From positions 1,364,001 through 1,428,000 of the forward strand of contig NZ_ATVJ01000001.1 in the NCBI RefSeq assembly GCF_000420665.1: 64,000 nucleotides of DNA, in the 5' to 3' direction. This DNA comes from Ponticaulis koreensis DSM 19734 (GTDB taxonomy: Bacteria > Pseudomonadota > Alphaproteobacteria > Caulobacterales > Hyphomonadaceae). Every line of letters starts with the position of its first letter. The first letter of the stretch is position 1. Shown piece by piece: positions 54,100 to 63,110 of the stretch. The notes under the pieces are model-generated. The model searched no databases, was not told the origin of the DNA, and saw only the letters and a list, made by a program, of their open reading frames with translations. The translations under genes and the position numbers were made by a program.

Positions 54100-54410
54100 G
54101 ATTTTATGCTTTCGATTTTACGCGGGTTAATCTATTTTAAGTAATTCGTTAACGATTTTCGAAGTTCTGTTAACCTTTTAGTCTTCTTGTTTATTAACCT
54201 TTTCGACAAATTTCCTCGAGAATAGACCGTTTGCCTGTTAGCTTTTCTTAGTTATCCACATTTTTACGTTAATTTTCTTGCCCTGCATGGTTAACGAAAG
54301 GTTTACCTTTTCAATTTTTCGCTGCATTATGGAGGGTAGAGTAAACTGTAAGCCCAGGTTCAGAAGATCCGGACCCCTTGGCGCGTGGGGCTGCGCCGCG
54401 GAGCACCGTA
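54100..54410. promoter_or_regulatory. AT-rich leader with a perfect DnaA box upstream of the autotransporter
   Basis: The 404-base gap after the terminator is AT-rich. It contains one exact DnaA box TTATCCACA (54252-54260) and several TTAAC-type words, including two copies of TTAACCTTTT (at about 54171 and 54195) and GTTAACG (54149, 54290). TTAA words are CtrA-like half-sites, but no exact TTAA-N7-TTAA pair was found. A long leader, or cell-cycle control, would explain it. Confidence 0.35.
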
Positions 54411-57400
54411 ATGAAAACTGTATTGTATTCATCCGTCGCACTTGTGTCTCTTGCCGCCGCAGGCAGCCTTTCTGTCGCGCATGCGCAAGACAGCTATGAC
54501 GTCGCTACTGCTGAAGAGTCTCCGTATGCATCACGCGCAACAGCGCAGTGGGGCAATCTGGATACATTTTGGGGTAATCTCGACACCTTCGAGGGCGACG
54601 TATCCGGGCAGTGGGGTAATCTGGACACGTTCTGGGGTAATCTCGATACATTCTGGGGTAACCTCGATACCTTCTGGGGTAATCTCGATACCTTCTGGGG
54701 TAATCTCGACACCTTTAATGGCGACGCTGCGGCCCAGTGGGGTAATCTCGATACGTTCTGGGGAAATCTGGATACGTTTTGGGGCAACCTCGATACATTC
54801 GGCGGTGATGCGTCCGCGGAATGGGGCAATCTCGACACCTTCTGGGGTAATCTCGACACCTTCGATGGCGTGATCGTCACGCAATGGGGCAATCTGGATA
54901 CATTCGGCGATTCAACTGCCCAATGGGGCAATCTGGATACGTTTTGGGGCAATCTCGACACGTTCTGGGGTAACCTTGATACATTCTGGGGCAACCTCGA
55001 TACCTTTGATGGCAATCCTGCAGAAGCGCTTTGGGGTAACCTTGATACATTCTGGGGTAATCTCGATACTTTCTGGGGTAATCTCGATACTTTCTACGTC
55101 GCCTTTTCGGTTCCGGACGGATATGATCCGGAGACCTATTACGGCCTGTTAGACCCGCAGTGGGGCAATCTGGATACCTTCTGGGGTAATCTTGATACCT
55201 TTAACGGCAATCTCGATACGACATGGGGCAACCTCGACACGTTCTGGGGCAACCTCGATACGTTCTGGGGCAATCTCGACACGTTCTGGGGTAATCTCGA
55301 TACTTTCTGGGGCAATCTCGACACGTTCTGGGGTAACCTGGATACCTTCTGGGGCAATCTCGATACGTTCGAAGGCAATGAGGAGGCTTATGCGCAGCTT
55401 CTGTCAGATCTCGGCTCATTCTATAATCTGAGCCAGGATCAATATGCGCCGCTCGTTGCGTTCCATACCGGTCAGGATTTCTGGTCGGGTTTCGCTCAGG
55501 AAATCTTCGAGCGCTATGGTATCGATCCAACTGATCCGGCATCTCTGGCAGAGCTTTCAGCCGTCGAGCGTGCCCAGTTCTTCGTGGACTGGCATGATGG
55601 TCTGATGATGTTCAACGGCATCGACATTGTTGATGGCTGGATGCCGACAATCAACTGGTCTCCGGCGCTTACTCAGGACCATGATTACAATACGCAGGCT
55701 GTTATTGGCCTTCTCGATTTCGGCGTCACAGACGAAACCCTGCTGACGCACGATGTAATTTATTCCGGCGGATACGACACGGCGGATACGTCTACACACG
55801 GTTCAGCGGTTGTGAGCCTTCTGGTCGCGCCTCACGATGGTGTCGGCATTATGGGCATCGCGCCAAATGCAAGCGTCGCCGTTTATAACCCGTTTGATGA
55901 AACCCTGACCGCAGGTTGGGAAGACGTTGAGACGGGTGTGCATGCGCTCGTCGACAATGGTGCGCGCATTATCAACATGTCTCTTGGTGTTCCTGAAACA
56001 CTGATCTCCGAAGAGTGGGCAGACATCATTTCCGGCGTCGATAATGAAGGCGTTGTCTTCATCAAGGCGGCTGGCAATGAAGGTGTTACCGGCACAGACG
56101 TTGAGTGGGCGGATGATGGTAGCCTCGAGCAGCTAATCATCGTTGGTGCGCTCGGCTTTGATGGTGAGATCGCAGACTGGTCCAATACGCCAGGCGATGC
56201 CTGCTTCATCGTTGATGGCGATTGCAGTGCGGTGATGAATAATTTCATCGTCGCGCCAGGCGAATTCATCCTCGTATCTGATGGCAATGGTGGTGTTATG
56301 CGTCAGGCGGGTACGTCATTTGCTGCGCCTCTGGTCTCTGGTACAGCCGCGCTTATCCATGGTGCCTGGCCTTGGTGGAAAGACCATGCCGAGGAAACCG
56401 TTGATGTGATCCTTCGGTCTGCAACTGACCTTGGCGAAGAGGGCGTTGATGAAGTCTATGGCTGGGGCCTCCTGAATGTAGAAGGTGCACTGTCGCCGCT
56501 CAATTGGAGCCGCCTGCGCTTCTACGCAGACCATGACGGTGATGGCGACTTTATCGGTGGCTGGCGTGGTAAGTCCGCAAACTGGATCCGTCGCGCATAT
56601 CTCCGCTCAGATGTGTTGCAGCTTGAAAACGATGGTGCGTATGTCGTGGCGCTCGAGAGCGTTGGCGACACATTCCGCGACTTCCGTATCCCGCTATCTA
56701 CCCAGCTCTACGGAACAGAATCTGTTATTGATGGTGTAGAGCACGATCGCCGCTTCCAGCGTCACCTGCATCAGCGTTTCGTTGATTGGGCAAGCGAAGG
56801 GTCAAACTTCGGCGACGTTCAAAGTACTTCGGTCAATCTTGGTCTGAATGGTGACTGGGCTCTGTCTATGCAGGCCGCACCATACACGCCGGGTTCTGAT
56901 GTGCGTGAAGGTGAGCTTCCGTTCCAGACAGACATCATGTTGTCCGCGCCAGAAAGCCAGACTGCGTTCCGCTTTGGTCATGGCGACGGTGCTGCGCGCC
57001 TCAGCTCTAACCCTGTCTTTGGCTTCTACTCAGACTTTGACGTTGAAACTGGTGGTGTGAACCCGCTGCTGGGGCTCGCGTCTGGTGGCTCTTATGCCTC
57101 TACGCAATTCGCTGTGAGCGAGCGCCTGTCGATCTCTGCAAGCGTGACCGAAGCGTCTGACGATCATTCGTATATTGATCCGCTGACAGGCCAGCGCGTT
57201 TATAACGCGGATGATCTGGTCGACTTCAATGCGAGTGCGGCGAATATTTCTATGAATTATGCGCTGACCGGTCACCTGAACCTTTCTGTCGACTACACTC
57301 AGTTGACCGAGCGAGACAGCCTTTTGGGCGGTCAGGGCACCGGCTTCCTTTCGCTTGAGGGCGGGAGCGTTACCGATGCTGTGACACTTGGTTCTGATGT

Positions 57401-57851
57401 CGACCTTCCATTCGGCATGCAGCTCGGCCTGTCTGCAACGGTTGGCGAAACACGCGGTACCAGCTTTGCTGACGGTGCGCTGTCTCTGAGCGATGAGGGG
57501 CTGACATCGACTGCCTTTGCGATTGGTCTTCGCAAGGATGGTCTGATCGGTGATCACGACACATTCCGCCTGAGCGTTGCGCAGCCTCTGCATGTTGAGG
57601 CCGGGTCGTTTGAGTTTACGACGCTCGAAGTTGTGAACCGTGAAACCGGGGAACTCGGTCTCGTCTCCCAGACATGGGGCGTGGCTGACACAGGTCGCGA
57701 TTATAATCTCGAAGCGAGCTACGGCACTGCTCTGATGGCCGGTATGGCTGAAGTCTCTGCATTCTCTCGCGTCGAGTTTAATGAGACGCCGATCGCAAAT
57801 GAATCTGAAACAGATTACGCGGTCGGAGCGCGGTTTGCTATTCGCTACTAA
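54411..57851 (+). CDS. subtilase autotransporter with WGNLDTF heptad array
   Basis: A 1146-residue secreted protein from the ATG at 54411 (GGAG 7 bases upstream); an ATG at 54378 would add 11 residues before the signal. Domains: signal peptide (MKTVLYSSVALVSLAAAG...AHA); 29 perfect WGNLDTF heptads plus one altered (NGNLDTT) at about 47-320; a helical linker; an S8 peptidase with Asp 436 (GLLDFGV), His 463 (THGSAV) and Ser 636 (GTSFAAP); a passenger spacer with an Asp-rich calcium-type stretch (DHDGDGD); and a C-terminal autotransporter barrel (about 870-1146) ending VGARFAIRY. The protein should be exported across the outer membrane, with the repeat array on the outside or in the passenger. 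Function of the repeats is unknown. Confidence 0.9.
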   Translation: MKTVLYSSVALVSLAAAGSLSVAHAQDSYDVATAEESPYASRATAQWGNLDTFWGNLDTFEGDVSGQWGNLDTFWGNLDTFWGNLDTFWGNLDTFWGNLDTFNGDAAAQWGNLDTFWGNLDTFWGNLDTFGGDASAEWGNLDTFWGNLDTFDGVIVTQWGNLDTFGDSTAQWGNLDTFWGNLDTFWGNLDTFWGNLDTFDGNPAEALWGNLDTFWGNLDTFWGNLDTFYVAFSVPDGYDPETYYGLLDPQWGNLDTFWGNLDTFNGNLDTTWGNLDTFWGNLDTFWGNLDTFWGNLDTFWGNLDTFWGNLDTFWGNLDTFEGNEEAYAQLLSDLGSFYNLSQDQYAPLVAFHTGQDFWSGFAQEIFERYGIDPTDPASLAELSAVERAQFFVDWHDGLMMFNGIDIVDGWMPTINWSPALTQDHDYNTQAVIGLLDFGVTDETLLTHDVIYSGGYDTADTSTHGSAVVSLLVAPHDGVGIMGIAPNASVAVYNPFDETLTAGWEDVETGVHALVDNGARIINMSLGVPETLISEEWADIISGVDNEGVVFIKAAGNEGVTGTDVEWADDGSLEQLIIVGALGFDGEIADWSNTPGDACFIVDGDCSAVMNNFIVAPGEFILVSDGNGGVMRQAGTSFAAPLVSGTAALIHGAWPWWKDHAEETVDVILRSATDLGEEGVDEVYGWGLLNVEGALSPLNWSRLRFYADHDGDGDFIGGWRGKSANWIRRAYLRSDVLQLENDGAYVVALESVGDTFRDFRIPLSTQLYGTESVIDGVEHDRRFQRHLHQRFVDWASEGSNFGDVQSTSVNLGLNGDWALSMQAAPYTPGSDVREGELPFQTDIMLSAPESQTAFRFGHGDGAARLSSNPVFGFYSDFDVETGGVNPLLGLASGGSYASTQFAVSERLSISASVTEASDDHSYIDPLTGQRVYNADDLVDFNASAANISMNYALTGHLNLSVDYTQLTERDSLLGGQGTGFLSLEGGSVTDAVTLGSDVDLPFGMQLGLSATVGETRGTSFADGALSLSDEGLTSTAFAIGLRKDGLIGDHDTFRLSVAQPLHVEAGSFEFTTLEVVNRETGELGLVSQTWGVADTGRDYNLEASYGTALMAGMAEVSAFSRVEFNETPIANESETDYAVGARFAIRY
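54549..55370 (+). repeat. coding array of 29 WGNLDTF heptads
   Basis: Runs of identical heptads in nine blocks (2, 5, 3, 2, 1, 4, 3, 2, 7 copies), interrupted by short acidic spacers starting mostly with a Gly/Asp pair (EGDVSGQ, NGDAAAQ, GGDASAE). Synonymous codons vary between copies (GAT/GAC, CTC/CTG/CTT, TTC/TTT, AAT/AAC), so the residues, not the DNA, are preserved. Spacing is strictly 21 bases inside blocks. Confidence 0.95.
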
Positions 57852-57891
57852 ATCGCGGAACAGAAATAGCTAAACTATAGATAGAATAAGG

Positions 57892-57923
57892 GCCCGCCGA
57901 TACTTGAATTCGGCGGGCTCTTT
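57892..57923 (+). terminator. rho-independent terminator after autotransporter
   Basis: GCCCGCCGA / TCGGCGGGC with a 9-base loop followed by TCTTTT, 41 bases past the stop. Confidence 0.85.
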
Positions 57924-58035
57924 TGTGTCTTTCGTGTTGACCACCCCAACAAACCTGCCCACGCTTTTGGTGTGGGAAAACGATATTTTCATTTGTCGGG
58001 GGTAACCTGGCCTTTGATTATCGAAAGGTTTCAGG

Positions 58036-60507
58036 ATGAAGACCCGGATCAGGCAGCTCGCGATTGGGTTCGCGTTGTCGGTGTTGGCTGTCATGCCGGG
58101 CACTGCGCAGGGCGTTGTTGAACGCGTTGAAGGTGAGCTTTTCGTAGACTGGACGCGCTACGAAGAAGCGGTCAACGCATCACGCTCTGCTATGATGGGA
58201 GCACCTGCGGAAGCCTTGGAAATGGCGCAGGAAGCTGAGATTCATATTCCGATCAATGCGCCTGAAAGCGAACGTTCGACTGCACTTGCCACCGTGCTCT
58301 GGCTGCAAGCCGAGGCCCAGACGCGAAGTAATGATCCCCGTGCCGCAGAACCTCTGGTCGCGCGTGCGCTGGAGTTGATTGAGGGCCGCAACCAGACAAC
58401 GACGATCCGCGGAGATTTGCTACTCGCACAAGGGCGTATTCAGCAGGCTCTTGGCAATACCCAGATGGCTTTTGCCAGCTTTATCGACGCTTATGAAGAA
58501 TACCGACTGCAGGACTGGGCTAGAGGGCAGGGGGTTTCTCGCCAGAAAATCGGTGATCTCTACAATGATGCGCGCGATTTTGAACGCGCTATTGAGAACT
58601 ATGATTTGTCGATGGAGGTCTACGACCAGGAACCTCCGATGACGATGGTGACTGAGAATAATCGCGCCAATGCACTGCGCGGCCTGGAGCGATACCGGGA
58701 AGCAGAAGAACGTTATCGCCGCGCGCTTGATATTGCACGGACGCTTAATTCACCGCACCTCGTTGCGCGCATTCTCACGAATATCGCGCACACTCAGGTT
58801 CTGGGTGGCGATTATGCCTCGGCTGAGGCGACCGCTGATGAAGGTCTTGCGCTTATGCCGGAAGGGGAATCCTCTGGATGGGAGCCATTCTTGTGGGGGG
58901 TGAAAGCCGAGGTTGCCTTCGAGCGGCGTGATATCCCCAACGCCCGGCGCTATATCGCCCGCACATTTACAGGGATGGATCTGACGACGACCCCGATGCC
59001 ATTCCGTGAAATGCACGAAACGGCCTATCGGATTTATCAGGCCGCGCTTCAGCCCGAAACGGCGCTCGCCCACCTTGAAGCCTTCAAGCGACTGGAGGAT
59101 GAGGCACTTGGTCTGGCCGCGTCGGCCAACTCGGCCCTGATGGCCGCACAGTTCGATTTCGCTAATCAGGAGCTTGAGATCGAGCAGCTGGAAAGCGAAC
59201 GCCTGCAACAACAGATCCAGATCGCCGAAGCCGAAACCCGTCAGCGGACCATTCTCTTTGCATCCGTCGGTTTCGGTGCCGTGTTGATTTTCGGCTTCCT
59301 CCTGGCGGGCTATGTCTCGGTTCGCAAAAGTCGCGATGCGATTGGCCGCGTCAACGAGAAGCTCAACGCGACGAATGTCGAGCTCGAACGTGCAAACAAA
59401 GCCAAGTCCGAATTCCTCGCGACGACCAGCCATGAAATCCGAACGCCTTTGAACGGTATTCTGGGCATGTCTCAAGTGCTGCTGCAGGATGGATCGCTGA
59501 ATGACGAGATGCGCGACCGGCTTCGCGTTGTCCAGTCCGCGGGCAAGTCGATGAAGGCGATTGTTGATGATCTTCTGGATGTCGCCAAGATTGAAACCGG
59601 CAATGTCAGTGTTGAGATTGCTCCGTTTGAAACCCCACGCCTTTTTGAAGAGGCAACGCTTCTCTGGCGGGGGGAGGCGGAGTCTAAAAACCTCACCCTT
59701 GATGTCGAGCTGAGCGACATACCGGAGCTGGTTGAGTCCGATGAGCAGCGCCTGCGTCAGGTCATGTTCAACCTGCTTTCAAATGCCGTAAAGTTTACAG
59801 AAGAAGGCGGTGTCGTGCTGCGCGCCTATTGCGAAGCAGATGCGGACGGCAATGACATTCTACGCATCGCCGTGCACGATACCGGCATTGGTATTCCTGC
59901 CGATGAGGTTGAGAATATCTTTAAACCATTCCACCAGGTCGATGGTGCGATGACCCGCAAATATGCGGGCACAGGCCTCGGCCTCTCAATCTGCGAAAAC
60001 TTCGTCAAAGCTATGGGCGGAACGATCTCTGTAGAGAGCGAGCTCGGCGTTGGCTCCGAATTTACCATTATTGTACCGGTACAAGTGCCGGAACAGCCTG
60101 CTGAAACCGCGCCTAAATCAGCGGGCGCTGGTGCAGCGACGTCTGTCGATGAGGTCAATTTGCTCGTCTTCCAGGATGACTTCATGCAGAAAATGATCTT
60201 CGAGGCGTTTTTCTCTGATGAAGTTGCATCGGTGCTTGTCTCTGATTCAGAAGAAGAATTTGCGCAAGCCTTAGCGTCGGGTGTCTATCACATGGCGTTT
60301 ACGAACCGGCCGTCATCCCCAAAGTTGAAACCTGACGAATCAACTCGGCTATTCATATGGGATGAAGTCGGGAATTCTGATGTACACGCTGAAGGTGAAT
60401 ACGAGCCGGAGAATATTTTCAGGTTGGTGAAGGCTGAATTTCCTGAAGATGAAAATTCATCACAATTGAATTCTCCACAGGTTTCAGACCCTATTTCTGC
60501 CGGTTGA
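58036..60507 (+). CDS. TPR-sensor histidine kinase with C-terminal pseudo-receiver
   Basis: A membrane hybrid kinase of 823 residues. Signal peptide (MKTRIRQLAIGFALSVLAV...), a periplasmic TPR-like region (about 40-350, EEYRLQDWARGQGVSRQKIGDLYNDARDFERAIENYDLS), a coiled segment ending in a membrane helix (about 405-428), then HisKA (His 466 in ATTSHEIRTPLNGIL) and HATPase (NLLSNAVKF, DTGIGIP, GTGLGLS). From about 706 a receiver-like domain lacks the acceptor Asp (Asn 757 in HMAFTNRP) and ends in an Asp/Glu-rich tail. A canonical stand-alone receiver gene follows 75 bases later, probably as its real phosphate acceptor. Confidence 0.87.
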   Translation: MKTRIRQLAIGFALSVLAVMPGTAQGVVERVEGELFVDWTRYEEAVNASRSAMMGAPAEALEMAQEAEIHIPINAPESERSTALATVLWLQAEAQTRSNDPRAAEPLVARALELIEGRNQTTTIRGDLLLAQGRIQQALGNTQMAFASFIDAYEEYRLQDWARGQGVSRQKIGDLYNDARDFERAIENYDLSMEVYDQEPPMTMVTENNRANALRGLERYREAEERYRRALDIARTLNSPHLVARILTNIAHTQVLGGDYASAEATADEGLALMPEGESSGWEPFLWGVKAEVAFERRDIPNARRYIARTFTGMDLTTTPMPFREMHETAYRIYQAALQPETALAHLEAFKRLEDEALGLAASANSALMAAQFDFANQELEIEQLESERLQQQIQIAEAETRQRTILFASVGFGAVLIFGFLLAGYVSVRKSRDAIGRVNEKLNATNVELERANKAKSEFLATTSHEIRTPLNGILGMSQVLLQDGSLNDEMRDRLRVVQSAGKSMKAIVDDLLDVAKIETGNVSVEIAPFETPRLFEEATLLWRGEAESKNLTLDVELSDIPELVESDEQRLRQVMFNLLSNAVKFTEEGGVVLRAYCEADADGNDILRIAVHDTGIGIPADEVENIFKPFHQVDGAMTRKYAGTGLGLSICENFVKAMGGTISVESELGVGSEFTIIVPVQVPEQPAETAPKSAGAGAATSVDEVNLLVFQDDFMQKMIFEAFFSDEVASVLVSDSEEEFAQALASGVYHMAFTNRPSSPKLKPDESTRLFIWDEVGNSDVHAEGEYEPENIFRLVKAEFPEDENSSQLNSPQVSDPISAG

Positions 60508-60582
60508 TGTCGTGTTTAGTCTATTGGCAAGAATATGCTACAATAAACAGACTGCTAACAGATCGGACGGCAATCTTTACTA

Positions 60583-60960
60583 ATGAAAATCTTATTCGTC
60601 GAAGATGATGCTATGAACCGACGCGTGGTGAAAGAAATGCTCACCGCCGCACGGATCGAAATGCATGAGGCGGAAGATGCTCCTACCGGTCTGAAAATGA
60701 TTGATGAGGGAGACTTCGACCTCATCCTTATGGACTTACGCATGCCGGGTATGGACGGCATGGAGGCGATCAGTCGCATCCGTGCGCGAGACGATGAAAA
60801 AGGCAAGCTGCCGATCATTGTCGTGACTGCGGATACGGCGCTTAATCTGCGCGGACAGTGTCTGGAGCAGGGTGCTGACGAATTTTTGATCAAGCCTGTT
60901 GAAGTACGCGCTCTGTTTGAAACGATTGCGTATACTATAGCCAAGCGTAAAAAGGCGTAG
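60583..60960 (+). CDS. single-domain response regulator (CheY/DivK type)
   Basis: A 125-residue receiver with no output domain. Canonical residues: acidic pocket VEDDAMNRR, acceptor Asp 51 in LILMDLRMPGMDG, Thr in IVVTAD and Lys in FLIKPVEV. Located directly after the hybrid kinase, whose own receiver lacks the acceptor Asp; the pair reads as a split phosphorelay. The sequence resembles the small cell-cycle or adaptation receivers of alphaproteobacteria, but no specific orthologue is claimed. Confidence 0.9.
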   Translation: MKILFVEDDAMNRRVVKEMLTAARIEMHEAEDAPTGLKMIDEGDFDLILMDLRMPGMDGMEAISRIRARDDEKGKLPIIVVTADTALNLRGQCLEQGADEFLIKPVEVRALFETIAYTIAKRKKA

Positions 60961-61004
60961 GCAGGTTATTGCGGACTTGCAGCCGCTAATCTGGAGGCCC
61001 TGAA

Positions 61005-61526
61005 ATGATAATCCGAGTTCTAAGCTGCGTGTCGGCCCTGCTTTTGGCCACGCTGCCTGCTTCTGCAGATGTGGTTCGCGCGGCGGATGATGGCTTTCAG
61101 ATCCATCTGGAACGTACATCCGAGCTTCCGTCCAATCTTCAATATGCGCGGATGGCGACACTCTCTGACTGGTGGTCGCCGGCGCATACCTATTCTGGAG
61201 ATGCCGATAACCTGTCTCTGACAGAGGTCGCACCAGGCGGTATGTGGGTTGAGACTTGGGAGGGCGGCTCTGTGCTGCACGGTGAGGTCATTGCGGCAAT
61301 GCATCGTGACGGCAATCATATGGTGCGCTTTGATGCATCGCTGGGCCCGCTTCAAAGCATTGGTGTCGAGGCGGTCCTCACCATCTCGATCAATCAGGAT
61401 GGTGAGGGAAGCAAGGTGGTTATGGACTATTTCGTCACCGGTGCGTCATTTCAGGCTCTGAGCGATATTGCGCCGGTTGTTGATGCCGTCCTGACCGAAC
61501 AGATCAACAGGCTGGTTGATCCTTAA
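61005..61526 (+). CDS. exported SRPBCC-fold protein
   Basis: A 173-residue protein with signal peptide MIIRVLSCVSALLLATLPASA. The mature part has SRPBCC/polyketide-cyclase-like features (LSDWWSPAHTYSG, LSLTEVAPGGMWVETWEGGSVLHGEVIAA, then a C-terminal helix DIAPVVDAVLTEQINRLV). Such folds bind hydrophobic ligands; substrate unknown. GGAGG is 8 bases before the ATG. A hairpin follows the stop. Confidence 0.7.
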   Translation: MIIRVLSCVSALLLATLPASADVVRAADDGFQIHLERTSELPSNLQYARMATLSDWWSPAHTYSGDADNLSLTEVAPGGMWVETWEGGSVLHGEVIAAMHRDGNHMVRFDASLGPLQSIGVEAVLTISINQDGEGSKVVMDYFVTGASFQALSDIAPVVDAVLTEQINRLVDP

Positions 61527-61543
61527 ATAGATCCCACACGGCA

Positions 61544-61576
61544 ACACTCACCCGGCTCTGTGAAAGGGGTGAGTGT
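61544..61576. terminator. possible terminator hairpin
   Basis: ACACTCACCC / GGGTGAGTGT with a 13-base loop between convergent genes. No strong T-run follows, so it may be a weak bidirectional terminator. Confidence 0.5.
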
Positions 61577-61581
61577 CAGAT

Positions 61582-61800
61582 TTACTCTGCCGCTTCGACG
61601 GCCCCGGCTTCCGGGTCTTTGAAGATGTCTTCAATTGGACGTCCGAACAGCCGGGCCAGTGAAAAGGCAAGGGGCAGAGACGGATCGTATTTGCCGGTTT
61701 CTATCGCGTTGATGGATTGGCGGGACACGCCCAATTGCTCGGCGAGGTCAGCCTGGCTCCATTTTCGCTCGGCGCGGAGCACGCGCAGTATATTCTCCAT
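61582..61800 (-). CDS. XRE-family helix-turn-helix regulator
   Basis: A 72-residue DNA-binding protein. The HTH is WSQADLAEQLGVSRQSINAIETGKYDPSLPLAFSLARLF, closely like the short Cro/YozG-type regulators. Its ATG shares its A with the stop of the upstream membrane protein (TAATG), so the two are translationally coupled. It probably controls its own operon; target unknown. Confidence 0.88.
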   Translation of the reverse strand: MENILRVLRAERKWSQADLAEQLGVSRQSINAIETGKYDPSLPLAFSLARLFGRPIEDIFKDPEAGAVEAAE

Positions 61801-62207
61801 TACACGCAGGCGCCTTTACCGCGAACGAGCTTGGTCACGCCATAGCTGACAAAGAAGAATGGCAGGATCAGGAAGACCGGAAATGTCTCGATCAGCTCGA
61901 AAAGCTGCATGAAGCCGATAACGGTCGCTGCGCCGACCGTAATGAGCGCGCCGATGGACATGGCTTCAAGTTGCATCATGCGGGTAAATTCATCTGTCTC
62001 CTGTATATAACGCCACATGATGAACAGTACGCCGAAGATCGGCAGAACGGTCGCTGCGGTCAGCAGATAGAGAAACCAGAGCGGGTCTGTTTCGAATTGT
62101 TTTGAAATCAGCGTGCCGCCGAGAATCGCAGCGGTGTAAAGCGCCATAAGTGGCCAGAACCAGACCTGATAACGGCGTTTCGCCTGTTTGAATGTTACGT
62201 GAGCCAT
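61800..62207 (-). CDS. hypothetical four-helix membrane protein paired with XRE regulator
   Basis: A 135-residue inner-membrane protein with four hydrophobic segments (VWFWPLMALYTAAILGGTLI, DPLWFLYLLTAATVLPIFGVLFIMW, AMSIGALITVGAATVIGFMQL and PVFLILPFFFVSYGVT). The charged loop RYIQETDEFTRMMQLEA between the second and third segments is a hallmark of proteins found beside short XRE regulators. AGGAGG lies 6 bases before the ATG. Function unknown. Confidence 0.78.
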   Translation of the reverse strand: MAHVTFKQAKRRYQVWFWPLMALYTAAILGGTLISKQFETDPLWFLYLLTAATVLPIFGVLFIMWRYIQETDEFTRMMQLEAMSIGALITVGAATVIGFMQLFELIETFPVFLILPFFFVSYGVTKLVRGKGACV

Positions 62208-62384
62208 ATAAGCCTCCTTGCTAAGTGAGGATGACTTTATGTAAAGCGCCCTTGTCTGTCAAGCGTCATTGTCATTTTGTCGTCAAATGGCGACATCACT
62301 GCGTTCTGACCAGTTTGTAACGGAACAAAATGCACGCTGGGCCGTATGCTATCGGTACACGAATTCTGAATGGAGTAGATCGAT

Positions 62385-63020
62385 ATGAAACATCTGATCA
62401 TTGCATCATCCGCGACAGCCCTTCTGCTCGCAGGGTGTGCGACTGATGGTGGCCCAAGCCAGCGCGTACTGACAGGCGCAGGTATCGGCGCGGTAACAGG
62501 CGGCGCTCTTGGCACACTTGCAGGCGGCGATGACGGACGCAATGCTGCCATCGGTGCAGCCGTAGGCGCGATCGCTGGTGCTGCAGTCGGCGACTATATG
62601 GACCGTCAGGAAGAACGCCTTCGTCAGCAAACAGCAGGCACTGGCATTGAGGTAGATCGTCAGGGCGACCAGATTTATCTGACAGCCCCATCCAATGTGA
62701 CATTTGAGGTCAACAGCGCGTCTATCCAGCCTCAATTCTATGGCACGCTGAACGACATTGCGCGCACGCTCGTAGACTATCCGTCTACTGCGGTAGATGT
62801 TGTGGGCCACGCAAGTGCAGACGGCCCTGCCGATTATAACATGCAGTTGTCCCAGCGCCGTGCGGTGACGGTTGCGGACTACCTGAATGCACAAGGCATT
62901 GACGCAGTGCGTCTCTATGCAACCGGCATGGGTGAGACACAGCCGCTCCCCGGCATTTCGCCGGAAGATCCGGCCAACCGCCGTGTCGAAATTGTTCTGA
63001 CGCCAATTACACAAGGTTGA
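62385..63020 (+). CDS. OmpA-family lipoprotein with glycine-zipper domain (YiaD-like)
   Basis: A 211-residue outer-membrane-anchored lipoprotein. Lipid signal SSATALLLAGCATDGG (Cys about 18), a glycine-zipper region (about 30-65, GAGIGAVTGGALGTLAGG and AAIGAAVGAIAGAAVGDYM), and an OmpA C-terminal domain (about 100-208) with FEVNSASIQPQFYGTLNDIARTL, VDVVGHASADGPADYNMQLSQRRA and NRRVEIVL, which binds peptidoglycan. Monocistronic, followed by a strong terminator. Confidence 0.92.
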   Translation: MKHLIIASSATALLLAGCATDGGPSQRVLTGAGIGAVTGGALGTLAGGDDGRNAAIGAAVGAIAGAAVGDYMDRQEERLRQQTAGTGIEVDRQGDQIYLTAPSNVTFEVNSASIQPQFYGTLNDIARTLVDYPSTAVDVVGHASADGPADYNMQLSQRRAVTVADYLNAQGIDAVRLYATGMGETQPLPGISPEDPANRRVEIVLTPITQG

Positions 63021-63050
63021 TAAGCCGTAGAGACCAGAGTCTCTGGATAC

Positions 63051-63090
63051 AAAAAAGCCGGTGAGTTAACTCACCGGCTTCTCTTTTTTG
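63051..63090. terminator. bidirectional rho-independent terminator
   Basis: AAGCCGGTGAG / CTCACCGGCTT with TTAA loop, preceded by six A and followed by CTCTTTTTT, between the OmpA lipoprotein and the convergent MFS gene. Confidence 0.9.
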
Positions 63091-63110
63091 TCAGATGGTT
63101 GCGTATCTGA

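Noticed and set aside
54549-55370. Possible CRISPR-like or tandem DNA repeat
   Set aside because: The 21-base periodicity is coding heptads with synonymous variation and no unique spacers; not a CRISPR array.
54494-55378. Minus-strand repetitive frames (VSRLPQN-type heptads) opposite the WGNLDTF array
   Set aside because: They are the reverse reading of the heptad array; no start signal or independent evidence.
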